Origin: Lolium rigidum | Lineage: Eukaryota > Streptophyta > Magnoliopsida > Poales > Poaceae | DNA: 64,000 nt | Reading direction: 5' to 3' | Assembly: GCF_022539505.1 (NCBI RefSeq) | Contig: NC_061508.1 | Span: forward strand, 341,385,484-341,449,483 | In this document: one piece after another, positions 20,522-34,095 of the stretch | Position numbering within the stretch: position 1 is the first letter of the stretch | Layout: each line of letters begins with the position of its first letter | The notes under the pieces: model-generated | The model's database searches: none | Told to the model about the DNA's origin: nothing | Seen by the model: only the letters and a program-made list of their open reading frames with translations | Made by a program: the position numbers and the translations under genes

Positions 20522-21810
20522 AAGGGGGGGGGGTGGGCCCCCAGGCACCCCACCGACCTAAATCTTCCTCCTATTTATACATCTTCTCGGGAAAATCCTG
20601 GATACCCAAGCATCCATCGACGAAAAGTTCCATCGCTGCCACCATCGCAGAACCCATCTTGGGGGTTCTGATGCTCTTCCCGGCACCCTGCCAGAGGGGG
20701 AAATCATCGCCGGTGACATCTACATCGCCATGCCCGCCTCCGAAGTGATGCGTGAGTAGTTCATCCCTAGACTATGGATCCATAGCAGTAGCTAGATGGT
20801 TGTCTTCTCCACTTTGTGCTTTATGTATAGATCTTGTGAGCTGCCCTACATGATCAAGATCATCTTTATGTGATCCTACATGTTGTGTTTGCTGGGATCC
20901 AATAAATATTGTATACTATGTTGAGATTGATTTTACATTCATGTAATATGTTATTTGTGATCTTGCATGCTCTCCGTTGCTAGTAGAAACTCTGGCGAAG
21001 TGGACACTTGTGACTCCAAGAGGGGGTATTTATGCTCGATAGTAGGTTCATGCCTCTAGTTTTCTGGGAGAGTGACAATAACTTCTAAGATTGTAGATGT
21101 GTTGTTGTTACTAGGGAATAAACAACAATGTTTTATCCAAGGGTAATTCTATTGTTTACTTTACACACATTGCTTAATGCGATAATCTATTGCTTGCAAC
21201 TTAATACTGAAAGGTGTTGGGAGGATAACCGGAAGGTGGATTATTAGTCATAGATGCAGTTGGATTACGGTCTATGTATTATGTTGTAATGCCCAATCAA
21301 ATCTCATAGTAATCATTTTGTCATGTATGGTCGATATTCTGTCAATTTCTCAGCTGTAATTTGTTCACCCAGCATGCTATTTATCATTATGGAGAGACAC
21401 CTCTAGTGAACTATGGACTCCGGTCCTGTTTCTTTTACATTGATAAATTCATCTACTCCAATCTTGTTCTGTTTTACTTTCTGCAAACATCTCTTTCCAC
21501 TCGATACGTCTAATCCTTTGTGTTATGCAAACCAGTGAGATTGACAACCTCACTGCAAGTTGGGGCGAAGTAATTTGGTTATGTTGTGTAGGTTCCACGT
21601 TGTTGCTGACGCCGGTAGTGCGCCCTGCCACTAGTCAGCTAGCAACACCTTCAGAAGCCACGCCTTTCTCCTACTGGTCGATTAAACCTTGGTTTTGTGT
21701 TGAGGGAAAACTTGCTACTGTGCTCATCACACATTCCTCTTGGGGTTTCCCAACCGCTTCCACAACAACGCTCAGCAAGATTGTCTGGCGCCATCACCGA
21801 AACACCATCA
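20522..21810 (+). mobile_element. Gypsy-type LTR fragment lacking its 5' end
   Basis: This region is similar in order and motifs to the LTR at 62,926-64,000 (GGCACCCTGCC, GTGATG.GTGAGTAGT, CATAGCAGTAGCTAGATGG, TGTTTG.TGGGATCC). It ends at ACACCATCA with no primer site after it, so it is a solo or truncated LTR. A run of ten G begins at 20,524, at the junction with the copia LTR. Confidence 0.65.
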
Positions 21811-23039
21811 CTAGCTAGGGATGCAATGATGATAAATGATTTCGGTTTTTTCCGTTGGGATGCTCGTGAGAAGGTCTAATAACTTGACTACTCTTGACTT
21901 TTCTCTTGGCTGTAAATTATGAGTTAGATTTTTTCTCAATCCTCAAAACTATTGTAGCCAGCACATCTGACTTAATCTGATTTGGTTGTTAATTTGAAAG
22001 AAAAATAATTCAAATATTTTTTATATTGTTACCGGAATGTTCACACTCTTAACTTGTTGGTTGTGTTACATTGTTCAAGTTCGCAAGATTCTTTAAACTA
22101 GACTCTACATTTCATTAGTTTCGTTGATTTTCAATATGTATAAGTTGTGCGCCAAACTGACATGAGATTGCATCAAAGATGTTATTAGTCAGCGCAGTTG
22201 TAATTCATTGCATTTCCGTGATAGAAAGAGATAAGTCTAACCTTGCTTACAATTGTAAGTGTTTTTTGCACTAATTATCCAATTTAGTAGAAGATATAGA
22301 AAATTTGTCAGAATGACCACCTCCCCCCTCCCCCTCCCCCAATTTGTTACAACTCTAGAAAAAATTGAAGCATTGAAAATAGCTTCACAAATGAGTCACA
22401 CATGTCGTTTGTCTGCACTTGCTACTTGAGACGCCCAATAAAATAAACAAACGACTTGCTTGGCAGCGCAATTGACATCATATCTTCTGAAAGACATCTC
22501 TATTTGTTTTACAACATAATCACAAGTGTTTTCAACGTTCCGTTGTTAATGTACAAGAGCTATAACTCTATTGGCTATTTTCAAGCTTCCTTACAAAGAT
22601 TTTTCTTTTTCTTTTGGGAGGGTAATAAGAAAACGTATGTATTACTAGCTATCTTATTTAATTACAAGGATACACATGTATGATCATCTCGACACAAGAC
22701 CTTCAAATGACTCACAGCGTCAATTTAGACATAAGATTGTTTTAGAGAAGTTCAAAAAGTGCAAAAGTATCATTGAAAATTCATGCGGGAAGTGTTGAGT
22801 GGATTGAGATGAGACGATATATGCTAGATATAAATCATCACCGAGCGCCTTGCAGCTAGTTGAACGGTCCACATGATTCTCGAATTTGGAGATGCAAAAA
22901 AGAAAATAATCTAAAAAGATGCTTCCAGAGACTGCTCGGTGGGAACGGACTTCGCCACCGCCTTCAGGTTTCTGTTCGCATCCGGAGAGGCGGTCGTTTC
23001 GGTGCAGGATTGACGTAACCGACCGGTCTCTCTTCCATC
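21811..23039. other. Low-copy AT-rich DNA upstream of the ubiquitin gene
   Basis: No supported gene. It contains a C/T-only tract (CTCCCCCCTCCCCCTCCCCC, about 22,321-22,340). The last few hundred bases become GC-richer toward the promoter. The open frames on either strand are short and without recognisable content. Confidence 0.6.
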
Positions 23040-23047
23040 TATAATAA
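23040..23047 (+). promoter_or_regulatory. TATA-like box of the ubiquitin gene
   Basis: TATAATAA lies 90 bases before the leader-intron donor, placing the transcript start near 23,070. The 5' untranslated exon would be about 23,070-23,129. Confidence 0.6.
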
Positions 23048-23129
23048 GTACCGCACCCGATCGACTCCCTCAACTCAATCCACCTGCAGCCGACCCCGAT
23101 CAAGAAAGTCTTTGCAATCCCCCGTCAGG

Positions 23130-24046
<917 letters not shown>

Positions 24047-24200
24047 TCTTCCTGGTAGAGCTGTCCGTTGAAGTCGTCGTCTAGTTATGTGCGTGTTGTG
24101 TCGTGTGTTTGTCAGTCACACAGTTCGTGGAAACATCTGCTGCTTCCCTATAGCAGCGTGGTCTCTATTGCATTTTAAGTAAAACTGAATCTTATTCTGT
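24047..24200 (+). other. Ubiquitin 3' untranslated region
   Basis: Homology with the pseudogene copy at about 56,650-56,810 covers this stretch (TGTCCGTTGAAGTCG, GTGTCGTGTGTTTGTCA), which marks it as transcribed 3' sequence. The exact polyadenylation site is not clear. Confidence 0.6.
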
Positions 24201-26297
24201 GATTGCATGGCTAGTTATCCATTCGTCTGACCACCCGGCCGTGGCTGCCAACCCACGCCTTCATTGGTTTCACTAGATTTAGATGTGCGCCTTGGCGCAC
24301 GATCCCGTAAAATTTACACCGATTTGCATTTTGTATAACGATAATAAAAATCAGGTGGGAAGATGACAACGTGTTTTTAGGTATTACAAAACAAATGCGG
24401 CACAATAAAGCACACCACATCATGAACTGAGTAGCTAACTCTTATATACAATCATGAACATTTTGAGAAGGGAGCAGGAGATCAAAAGAATTCCATTTCT
24501 ATGGTGAAAGGAAGAAAATATAAGGTAAAGCTTTGGACAGACCCTATTCTACAATTATGCTTGTGAGTGTTTATCCACAAGCAGTGTCACAAGATGCTGC
24601 CTACCGACCACAAATGCAGGGATCCACTACACCAAGAGTCCCAAGGTTTGCTCGTGGCCTGTTCATCAGAATTTGACTCCGTGAGACCCTGCGCTAAGAT
24701 ACATAAGACTAAAATCAATAGCTTGCGTATATGTAATATGCAGTACTCTCGTTCCAACACAGGCATGAGAGTCGTCAATGATGAGAAACAATCAACCAGG
24801 ATAATGTGGGTAGCAAAAGGTTCTTTGTTTCCTCTCTTGGAATAAATCTGATCTGGCACACATCTGAGAGTACGGAAAAAGAGGGGGCATTACTAAAATC
24901 ATATCTACTGCATCTAATAGCTAGGTTCAATTAAGTAAGTTATTTGGTTCATGATAAGTCCAGATAAAACACCAAACTCAGATTGAGTTTGTGTTAAGAA
25001 AAACAAAGAAAAAAGGAATAGAAAACACATATCTTTGTACTCGACTATATATTAAAACGAAAAAGAAAGAAAAGGCAAAGGTTCGAATATTTGCAAAGTT
25101 ATGCCTTTTGGTTCTCCCAACACCATCTGAACTGTAGTAGCATTACTTGTTGATCTGGAAATAGCTTTTCAGATGCCATCAGCTCCGTCAGCAATGTGCT
25201 TTTCTTGTGCTGGAATCAAGCCAGACATATGCAGTGATTTAATACACCCTCCAAAACAACAAACGTGGCACTGTTATTTAACACATAAAAGTTTTAACCG
25301 AAATAACTCAAAATATGGCTAATGTTATCTTTGTTATCCGAATCATGTGCAGCAATTAGTCATTCAGACTCTGTTCCCATACAGACCAGTGAGATAACAC
25401 CAGCAGTGTCTGGATCGAATCTGCGATGGCAAGTGCAGGTACCGCAACCATCCATCCGGCCAACGGTCACGCCAACCTGCAGATTAGGCCATATCCCTCC
25501 ACAATAGATTTGTGTGATATGTCCAACTACAACCCTGGATCTCTCTCTCAACCTCATGTTAGTTTACTATATGAATTTATTGGTAATTTTCTATTACTTC
25601 CTATGATTGTTTTGTAGAAATGAGGGATATTCCTGTTCAATTTCAGGTATGCCATTCGCTTGACAGTATCATTCGACTCTGAATACCATGGGGTTGATCT
25701 AATACATGAGACTGATACAATTGAATGACTGCTATTTGTTGTTCTTCTACTGTAGGGTTCTACCATTTCACACATAATCATATATTTACTTAAATCTATG
25801 GAAATATGTAGTGACTCTTATGAACAGACTTGCATTCTATCTACAATTCAGGATTACCGTGGTACTGTTTCCCTAGAGGGCGTGCTTGGTTAAAAAAATA
25901 TTTGATTGAAACTGGGGGCATGCTTACTGTTGGATGAACATATAGCCAGACATGGAAACATCCATACCTTTAGGTATGTGATACTATACCTCATTATAAA
26001 AATATGTACTTCCTTATTTTGAAGGGTTACTTTTTATTCCTTTAGTTCGCTGATATATTGCAAATTACAGAGATGCCTCAAGGTATTACTGTTTAGCACT
26101 TGAATGTGAAGCCTAACTACACCTTGATTTTTCATTTGTGTCCTATTGCATTGAGAATACAGTACTCTGAATTCTGCCCCCTGGATGTTCAAGGTTGAAG
26201 ACAAATAAGGGCACCGATGTGTTTTTGGTTTGAACATAGATGCTATCATTTCATCGTATGTCTATACTGCAAGAGAAACTGATGTTCAGTTTGCAAA
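24201..26297. other. Low-copy intergenic DNA left of the LARD, with one possible exon
   Basis: No gene can be named. The most exon-like part is 25,426-25,560 (plus), an open frame starting MASAGTATIHPANGHANLQ with coding-like composition and a possible donor after it; I do not recognise it. A 34-bp piece of it (25,433-25,466) recurs exactly at 53,486-53,519. Remaining frames are short. Confidence 0.4.
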
Positions 26298-26302
26298 CTT
26301 AC
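26298..26302. repeat. Target-site duplication CTTAC, left copy of the LARD
   Basis: It is repeated exactly at 50,767-50,771, 24.5 kb away. Confidence 0.95.
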
Positions 26303-28965
26303 TGTAATATCCCAGGTATTGGGGTTACAACAATAGAGGAAACAGATGTGTGCATTGCATTCATGCATAGAAAATCTGGGGAATTTTCGCGCTTTAAAGT
26401 AAAACAGATCACGATGAGTCGAAGTTTCACTTGACCTTGGTGGAATTGAAGTAGCTCATCAAGTCAAGCGCTATAAACCTCAATGTGACTTTGCTAAATC
26501 CTTGTTTTGGGTAGTAATGATTTGATCTAAGGAGTTAGATCAAATGGAACAAAAACAACACAATAACACATTAATCAAGGATCAATTGCTTGATCTTATA
26601 AAAGATCATAATATGGTAATCCTTGCCATAACATATGAACATCTATTCAACTACAAATTAAGAAACCATCCTTGACTTATCTTTTCCATCTCTTGAACTA
26701 ATCCTTGATCCTACCATGAACCTCATGGTATCCATTTTACTTCATTCTTGGAAACATGACAAGGAGATCAACTTTAGAAGTATATATTCTTCTCTATTCC
26801 ATATTATGGTACATCAAATCTAAAGAGGAGAGAGTCCTATTTTATTTAGGGAAGCAATGACAAACCTTGAGGCTAATATTGAATATAAATATCCATATGA
26901 TCACAACATTATCTTCAAGAGGAACCCTAGAGTATTATTCAAGCCTTCCCAAATGAAAGAGACCATTTATTCTAAACCTAGCTTTACCTATTAATGAACA
27001 AAGGACAACCTTTGAACTAAAGTATTGGGTTGTAAACCATTTCCCTTGGAATGGTGAGATAACCTAATATCACATGGAATAAGACCATATCCATGAATTG
27101 ATAAAGTAAGGAGGTGATTAACTCAATCAAGATAGCCAAGTGGAGTCTTAGACTTAATACTTATTGAGATATTGTGAGTACACCCTAAACCCTTGAATAA
27201 ACCATTCCTATGAGAGAGAGCTCAAGCTAAGGTGTTATACTCAAGAAAGTTAAGCCCAACACTTGAATGTGAGGGAGAGAACTATCCATATACCAGATGA
27301 GTATATCATCACTGATTAAGTAGAACCCTAACATAATATCTCAGGCATTCTCCTGGGATATAAACTTAAGAGGCAACCATAGTAGTTCCATTCAAGAAGA
27401 TAAATTAGAAGTGCTATACTTAGTTGATCAAGACAATACTTAATCTTGGGAGTGAGAAACCTAATTCTTGAGAGATAACTTAGGAAGCCAAACCTTGATC
27501 ATTATAAATTGAGGGATGATCATAAACTCTAAGAACTTGAGGTAGAGATTTTAAGAACAAGTTGATCATGTTTAATACATGATCATGCTCCTGAGGTATG
27601 TAAGGATAAGTTAAATCCTAATAGGATAAGTAGATATCATTCACCACATAAAATCATAGGGAGGTAACTAATAAGCAACCCTAGGCTTACATCCCAACCT
27701 TAATTGTGAATCACTTGATGATCATAAGTAGAATCCTACCACATCTATATTCCATTTATTCCTCAATTAAAGAACCTAAGAAAGCCTTAGAGTCAAACTC
27801 TATACCTTATATGGTGAGAAACCATTCATCCATATAACCAAAGTTAACTATAAAAAGAACCATAACCACTTTAGTTACTTTAAATGATAAATTGAGGATA
27901 TTAATAAAAGTAAATTGGTAGAAGATAAAACCAATTATCAAGTCCTTAGTAACTAAAGGAGAACATCAACTATTAAGCAAGTAACCACCTTATCATGGAT
28001 AGGGGAGACTAAACCCTAGTTGGTGCATCATTTGGGTGATCACAACTAAAACCTAAGCCACAATTAAGTTCCAAACTATGTGCCATTAGGTAAATATAAT
28101 TAGAAGCCTAGAATTGCACTCTATTTAAATCCTATAATTAAACCCATGTGTGGTGATTAACCACTTAGATAAACCACTTATTCTTGTAACCAAGACCAAA
28201 CCATGATGAGAGTAGTACCTACTCTAGGTATTTAAAGAAGTTACTAAATTATAATAATAGACAAATGACAACATTTTCAAATGAGAGATCAAGTCCTTAG
28301 AAATAATTAGGCACATGAAATCATGCCATTAAATCACTTTCTTAATAGAAATCCATCAATAATTATTAATTTAAAGTTGTTTCTTGCAAGGTAACAAAAA
28401 CTTAACTATCAATAGGTACTTAGAAGGGCCTATTAAAAAATAGTTGGACCACCCTAAATTGATATTGGAAATTATGACTATATAGATGCCCATTTCCAAA
28501 CTCTAATAACACTTAATAAACAAGGGTGTGATTACACATATAAAATATATTTTTAAGATCTTATATGAAGTTAATTATTATATTTATAAACTCCAAAAGA
28601 ATCCCCACATTTAAAATCCTGCAAAACAGATTTGAATTAAAACGAGAATTCAAAACAGGAAATACAAAACGAGAAAATGAATAAAAGAAAGGAAGAGAAA
28701 ATGGGCTCACCTAACTTACCTGGCTCACCTGGCCGCCACAGCCCACCACCGCAGCCCAGCAAGCGGCCCACGAAGACAGCCCAAGCCGCAGCCCAGAAGC
28801 AGCCTGGCCAACATACCCCTTCGCCTCATATCCACGCGAAGTGGACGAAGAGATCTTCGTCTCCGTCTTCTTCGACACGGGCATGCTCGACAGCACGACG
28901 CCGACAGAGCTCCACCTCCCGGCCGCCGATGTGGACTCTGCGACCATCGACGACCACCGGAGAAG

Positions 28966-28973
28966 TATAAATA
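28966..28973 (+). promoter_or_regulatory. Core promoter (TATAAATA) inside the LARD 5' LTR
   Basis: The box is followed by a C/T-rich leader and, at 29,091, an ATG in strong context (GCCATGGCC). The right LTR has the same box at 46,993-47,000. Confidence 0.65.
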
Positions 28974-29090
28974 CCGCGAAGAAACCTAGCCCCGTTTCCT
29001 TTTCCTCCGTTTCAATTCCGAAAGAAACCAAACCCTAGCTACCCCGGACTCCGGTCATCACCGCCGTTCGGAGCCTCCCCAAGCCAAGCC

Positions 29091-29381
29091 ATGGCCACCA
29101 TCGTGACCAACGTGCTCTTCTTGCTCAGCCCACCGAAGGAATTAAGCCGAAGCGTCCTGCAGCGTCCTCACCGAGCTCGCCCTTTCCGTCGGCCGGAGCC
29201 ATTGATTCCGGCGACTGAGAGCTTCCCCGACCATGCTATCACCTCCTTCGTAATCACGGTGAGCCACTGGTTCGCTAGAGCTCCCCAGCTTCCTCTATCG
29301 AGCTCCATAGATCGCCCGCACCATCGATCCCGGTCCGCCGCCGCTCGGCCTTGCCGTCGGCAAGGTTCCGGCGACCATTAG
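29091..29381 (+). CDS. Leader-proximal 96-residue ORF in the LARD LTR (uncertain)
   Basis: This is the first good ATG after the LTR TATA box. The frame (MATIVTNVLFLLSPPKELSR...) stays open in both LTRs. A consensus-like donor (ATCACG/GTGAGCC) lies inside it at about 29,260, so the real product could be spliced. Composition is Arg/Pro/Ser-rich after residue 25. No family is recognised. Whether it is translated is unknown; it may be the remnant of a captured gene 5' end or chance in GC-rich DNA. The upstream frame 28,677-28,970 is also conserved but precedes the promoter. Confidence 0.25.
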   Translation: MATIVTNVLFLLSPPKELSRSVLQRPHRARPFRRPEPLIPATESFPDHAITSFVITVSHWFARAPQLPLSSSIDRPHHRSRSAAARPCRRQGSGDH

Positions 29382-30783
29382 GGGGCGGCTCCACCACTCG
29401 TTGGTTCAGCGCAGCGCCCCGGTTCGAACCAGCACGCGCGGGCATCCGCGGGAGCCCTCTTGCGTCGCCGCTGTTCTCCACTGCCGCCGGCGGTGAGCTC
29501 CCGTGCTGAGTCACTGATTTTGACTCGGTCAATGCCGCGTGGCAGCTGACAAGGCCAGGACCCCACCAGTCATTGACTGTGGGTGTATTCTGGCCGGGTA
29601 GCTCTAGTTTTTCTTTCGTTTTAATTTAAATTCAATAATTACTGCAACTTTGCAAATTTATACAAAACCCATTACAACTCAGAAAAATACAAATGAGATA
29701 TCAAAATGATCCTAAAAACAAGATCTATCCAATAAAAATATAATATGAAATTTTTATTTTTAATAAAAATTTAACTGATTTAAACTTAATAATTAAGCCT
29801 TTTCTTTTATTCTTAAATGAATTAAAATTCCATAATTAGGAAAACTTTTCAAAAATAAATAAAAACCAGTAAGTAAATAAAGAAAGCATGAAAACTAATT
29901 TTATTTATTTGTTATCTTATTAAATCCTTAATAGAGAAATTTTAAACCACGATTAATAATTATCTTAATTATTAAATTCCTCTAAAATAATAAAATGCCA
30001 AATCCAATATTATTTTTATTTCAAAGTTATTAATAACTTCAACTTATTAATAAAGTTATTACCTTAATAACTATATGGTAGATTAGGAAACCCTAATTAC
30101 ATGTTGAATACAGATTACAACCTCACCATCTCATATGAAACCCTAAAACCCTAACTCAATTATGAACCAAACCCTAACTCCAGTATTTCTTGTGAACCTA
30201 AATTTGCTTCTAACCTAGACCCTAGGTTGGATCATGTGATCATGATATTTTCTTTCAAATCATAGAACCATAATTAGCAACTAAAGACATATCCATGTCC
30301 ACATAAAATGTAGAACCCTATCACTATTAAATTAGTATTCCATTTATACATACCCATCAAACTTAGATAATCAAATAGGGTCAAGTAAGTCTAAACCCTA
30401 ATTCCTAGCATAAAGATTATCAACCTTACTCATACCTATTTAGCATCACACCAATGTGATGAACCTCATGAACAACTATACCAACTCTTGAGCATTACCT
30501 AACCATATTCCACTAAACCCTACTAGTGTTGGATACTTATCCACCATCCTATTTAGGAGCCAATTATTCCTTACTTAATAGAACCAACAGTAAAACCTAG
30601 ACCACCTCAACCCTAATTGATATACTTCTTATTATTTTAGAAGTATGTTCTTCAAAAGTTATTCTTTTGAAGTAAATAAAGAATCATCATCAACCCTGCT
30701 TATAAGGACCTATAAACCCTAGCTAGCTATCACCAATAAGATGAACCAATCTTGATAGCAACCTTGTATGAATAATTGCTTAG

Positions 30784-30788
30784 GATGC
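30784..30788. repeat. Target-site duplication GATGC, left copy of element B
   Basis: It is repeated at 39,563-39,567; the empty site is seen once in the right LARD LTR at 48,812-48,816. Confidence 0.95.
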
Positions 30789-32527
30789 TGATACGTCTCC
30801 AACGTATCGATAATTTCTTATGTTCCATGCTACTTTATTGATGATACCTACATGTTTTATGCACACTTTATGTCATATTTGTGCATTTTCTGGAACTAAC
30901 CTATTAACAAGATGCCGAAGTGCCGGTTCCGTTTTCTGCTGTTTTTGGTTTCGAAATCCTAGTAACGAAATATTCTCGGAATTGGACGAAATCAACGCCC
31001 GGGTTCCTATTTTGCCCGGAAGCATCCGGAACACCCGAGAGCCGCCAGAGGAGGGCCACAGGCCCCCCAGATGATAGGGTGGCGCGGCCCACCTCCTGGC
31101 CGCGCGGCCCTATGGTGTCGTCGCCCCTTCGACCTTCTGACGCTGCCCTTTCGCCTATATAAAGCCCCTGCGTCGAAAACCCTTACGAAAAAAGCCACGG
31201 TACGCGAAACCTTCCAGAGCCGCCGCCATCGCGAAGCCAAGATCTGGGGGACAGGAGTCTCTGTTCCGGCACGCCGCCGGGACGGGAAGTGCCCCCGGAA
31301 GGCTTCTCCATCGACACCGCTGCCATCTCCACCGCCATCTTCATCAACGCTGCTGCTCCCATGAAGAGGGAGTAGTTCTCCATCGAGGCTCGGGGCTGTA
31401 CCGGTAGCTATGTGGTTCATCTCTCTCCTATGTAGTTCAATACAATAATCTCATGAGCTGCCTTACATGATTGAGATTCATATGATGATGCTTGTAATCT
31501 AGATGTCATTATGCTAGTCAAGTGAGTTTTACTTATGTGATCTCCGGAGACTCCTTGTCCCACGTGTGTAAAGGTGACGAGTGTGTGCACCGTGTGGGTC
31601 TCTTAGGCTATATTTCACAGAATACTTATTCAACTGTTATGAATGGCGTAGTGAAGTGCTTATTTATATCTCTTTATGATTGCAATGTATTTTGTATCAC
31701 AATTTATCTATGTGCTACTCTAGCAATGTTATTAAAGTAGTTTTATTCCTCCTGCACGATGTAATGGTGACAGTGTGTGCATCCGTGTTAGTACTTGGTT
31801 TATGCTATGATCATGATCTCTTGTAGATTGCGAAGTTAACTATTGCTATGATAGTATTGATGTGTATTATTCCTCCTACATAAGCATGAAGGTGACGGTG
31901 TGCATGCTACGTTAGTACTTGGTTTAGTCGTATTGATCTATCTTACACTCTAAGGTTACTTAAATATGAACATTTAATTGTGGAGCTTGTTAACTCCGGC
32001 ATTGAGGGTTCGTGTAATCCTACGCAATGTGTTCATCATCCAACAAGAGAGTGTAGAGTATGCATTTATCTATTACGTTATGTGATCAATGTTGAGAGTG
32101 TCCACTAGTGAAAGTCTAATCCCTAGGCCTTGTTCCTAAATACGCTATCGTCTGCTTGTTTCTTGTTTCTTTGCGTTACTACTCGCTGCGTTACTACGCT
32201 TGTTTACTTCCTACAATATTACTACCATCAAGCGCACGCCGGTAAGCTATTTTACGGCGCCGTACTACTGCTCATACTTATTCATACCACCTGTATTTCA
32301 CTATCTCTTCGCCGAACTAGTGCACCTATTAGGTGTGTTGGGGACACAAGAGACTTCTTGCTTTGTGGTTGCGGGGTTGCTTGAGAGGGATATCTTTGAC
32401 CTCTTCCTCCCTAAGTTCGATAAACCTTGGGTAATCCACTTAAGGGAAACTTGCTTGCTGTTCTACAAACCTCTGCTCTTGGAGGCCCAACACTTGTCTA
32501 CAAGAATAGAAGCACCCGTAGACATCA
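30789..32527 (+). repeat. Element B 5' LTR
   Basis: It runs TGATACGTCTCC to GTAGACATCA with the TATA box at 31,156-31,163. Compared with A it has about 200 extra bases around 31,480-31,700. Confidence 0.95.
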
Positions 32528-32538
32528 AGCACTTTTCC

Positions 32539-32556
32539 AGGCGCCGTTGCTTGAGG
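32539..32556 (+). other. Element B primer-binding site, degenerate
   Basis: At the place of A's TGGCGCCGTTGCCGGGGA, B reads AGGCGCCGTTGCTTGAGG. The core is kept but the first base and the 3' half have changed, so tRNA-Asp priming would be weakened if the sequence is correct. Confidence 0.6.
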
Positions 32557-32699
32557 AGGAAAGGTAAAAGGTACTCACACTCCGGATCTCGGCTACTAAG
32601 CTATTTTCCGGCGCCATTGTAAGTACTCGAAGCTATTTCCTTTAGATCCTGCAATTGCATCTTTTTGTTTCTTGTTTTTATTTTCACTAGTTAGGCATA

Positions 32700-34095
32700 A
32701 TGGAAAACAACAACAAAATTGGTGAGCTTTTTAATCTTTTTCCTAATTTAGAATTGTTTGATGCGAAAATTAAAAAACCTATGGAACCTTATTTACATGA
32801 TAGTAGCAATGTTATTAGTATGAATGCGATTCTTGCTAATGCTATGAAGAAGTCTAAGCTTGGGGAAGTCTGGTTTTTGTGATATTTTTAGCTTCCCATC
32901 TTTAGGGGAGAAAATTTGCTCTGATAATATTTTATCTCCCATATGCGATAACTCTAATGATGCTTCTGATATTTTAAATCCACCTGCTGAAAGTATTCCT
33001 TACAAGATACCTATGAAAATTATTGAACGTGTTATGGATAACCGCTATGAAGGGGATGGAAGCTGTTCATCCCGAAGATCATTTACTTGTTTTTGCATGA
33101 ATTATGCGGGTTATTCAAGTGTGCAGGTATTTCAATGGATGAAGTTAGGAAGAAATTATTTGTTATGTCGCTATCTGGTGAAGCGGCACATTGGTATAAA
33201 CTGCTGAAGGACGGGCGCTCTCTTGATTGGAAGGATATTGTGCCTCTATTTTATTCCAAGTTCTAACCTCCAAGTGAAATTCACAAAGATCGAAACCGTA
33301 TATATAATTTTTGGCCTCATGATGGAGAGAATATTGCCCAAGCATGGGAGAGATTGAAGTCCTTAATGCTCAAATGCCCCAATCATGAGTTTCCTGGTAA
33401 TGTCATCATTGATAATTTTTATGCAAGACTTTCTTTTCGGGATAAAACCTTGCTGGATACTTCTTGTTCGGATCATTCACACGCAATAAAGAAGAGTTTA
33501 AATGGGACCTTCTTAATCGGATTCGAGGAGAACGCTGAAGATTGGGAGAACAACAAAGGTGAAGAGTCGGGTATAAATTATGATTATGAATGCATTGAAA
33601 CTTTTATGGATACTTGATAAATTTCGAGATATGAGTGCTACTTATGGTCTTGACTCTCAAGTTGCTGCAAATCTTTATAAAGCCTTTGCTTCTCATTTAG
33701 AATTGCCTAAAAAGAATTTTGATAAGTATCATGAACCTTTTAAAGAGGCTTGCATGAAGAATGACATTGTTGTTAATGATTGCAATAAGCATGCGCAAAC
33801 TCGTAAGAATGCTATTTCCTATAAGCATGTTAATTTTTGTGGAATGCATAGACCTTGTGGAATTAATCAAATCGAAGATGAATATTGTATCCATCATAGG
33901 AATGAAAAAACTAGGAAGTGGTCTAGGGCTCTAGATGATCTAGGTAAAAAAGTTTGTGCCCTCTATCCTTTTATTTGTGAAGTTTGCCATGAAGTGGGTC
34001 ATTTTAATTTTCAATGCCCCTCCAATGATAATTTGAACCCAATGAGTGCTGCAAATTTGTATTGTGATGATGAAATTACTCCTAATCGAGCATGA
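32700..34095 (+). pseudogene. Element B gag with zinc knuckle (frameshifted)
   Basis: The ATG at 32,700 starts MENNNKIGELFNLFPNLE. The frame shifts near 32,870, 33,055 and 33,210, meets a TAA near 33,263, and shifts again near 33,480 and 33,590. Recognisable parts are the gag core (SGEAAHWYKLLKDGRS, FYSKF, ENIAQAWERLKSL, NVIIDNFYARLSF) and a CX2CX4HX4C zinc knuckle (CEVCHEVGHFNFQC, about 33,980-34,020). Gag would package the RNA. The first break lies at an expected AAGCTGG (read as AAGTCTGG), the kind of CTG-site discrepancy seen in the LTRs. Confidence 0.85.

Larger units (their letters stand above)
26303..30788 (+). repeat. LARD 5' LTR, part 1 (before nested element B)
   Basis: This is the first 4,486 bp of the LTR. 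26.3-28.6 kb and 29.6-30.8 kb are AT-rich with no supported ORF. 28,677-29,600 is a GC-rich island with the core promoter TATAAATA at 28,966-28,973. The stretch 30.1-30.7 kb is dotted with AAACCCTA telo-box-like motifs. It matches 44,335-48,816 almost base for base. Confidence 0.95.

Noticed and set aside
30101..30720. Interstitial telomere tract
   Set aside because: The AACCCTA units are scattered and irregular, not tandem, and occur in both LARD LTRs.
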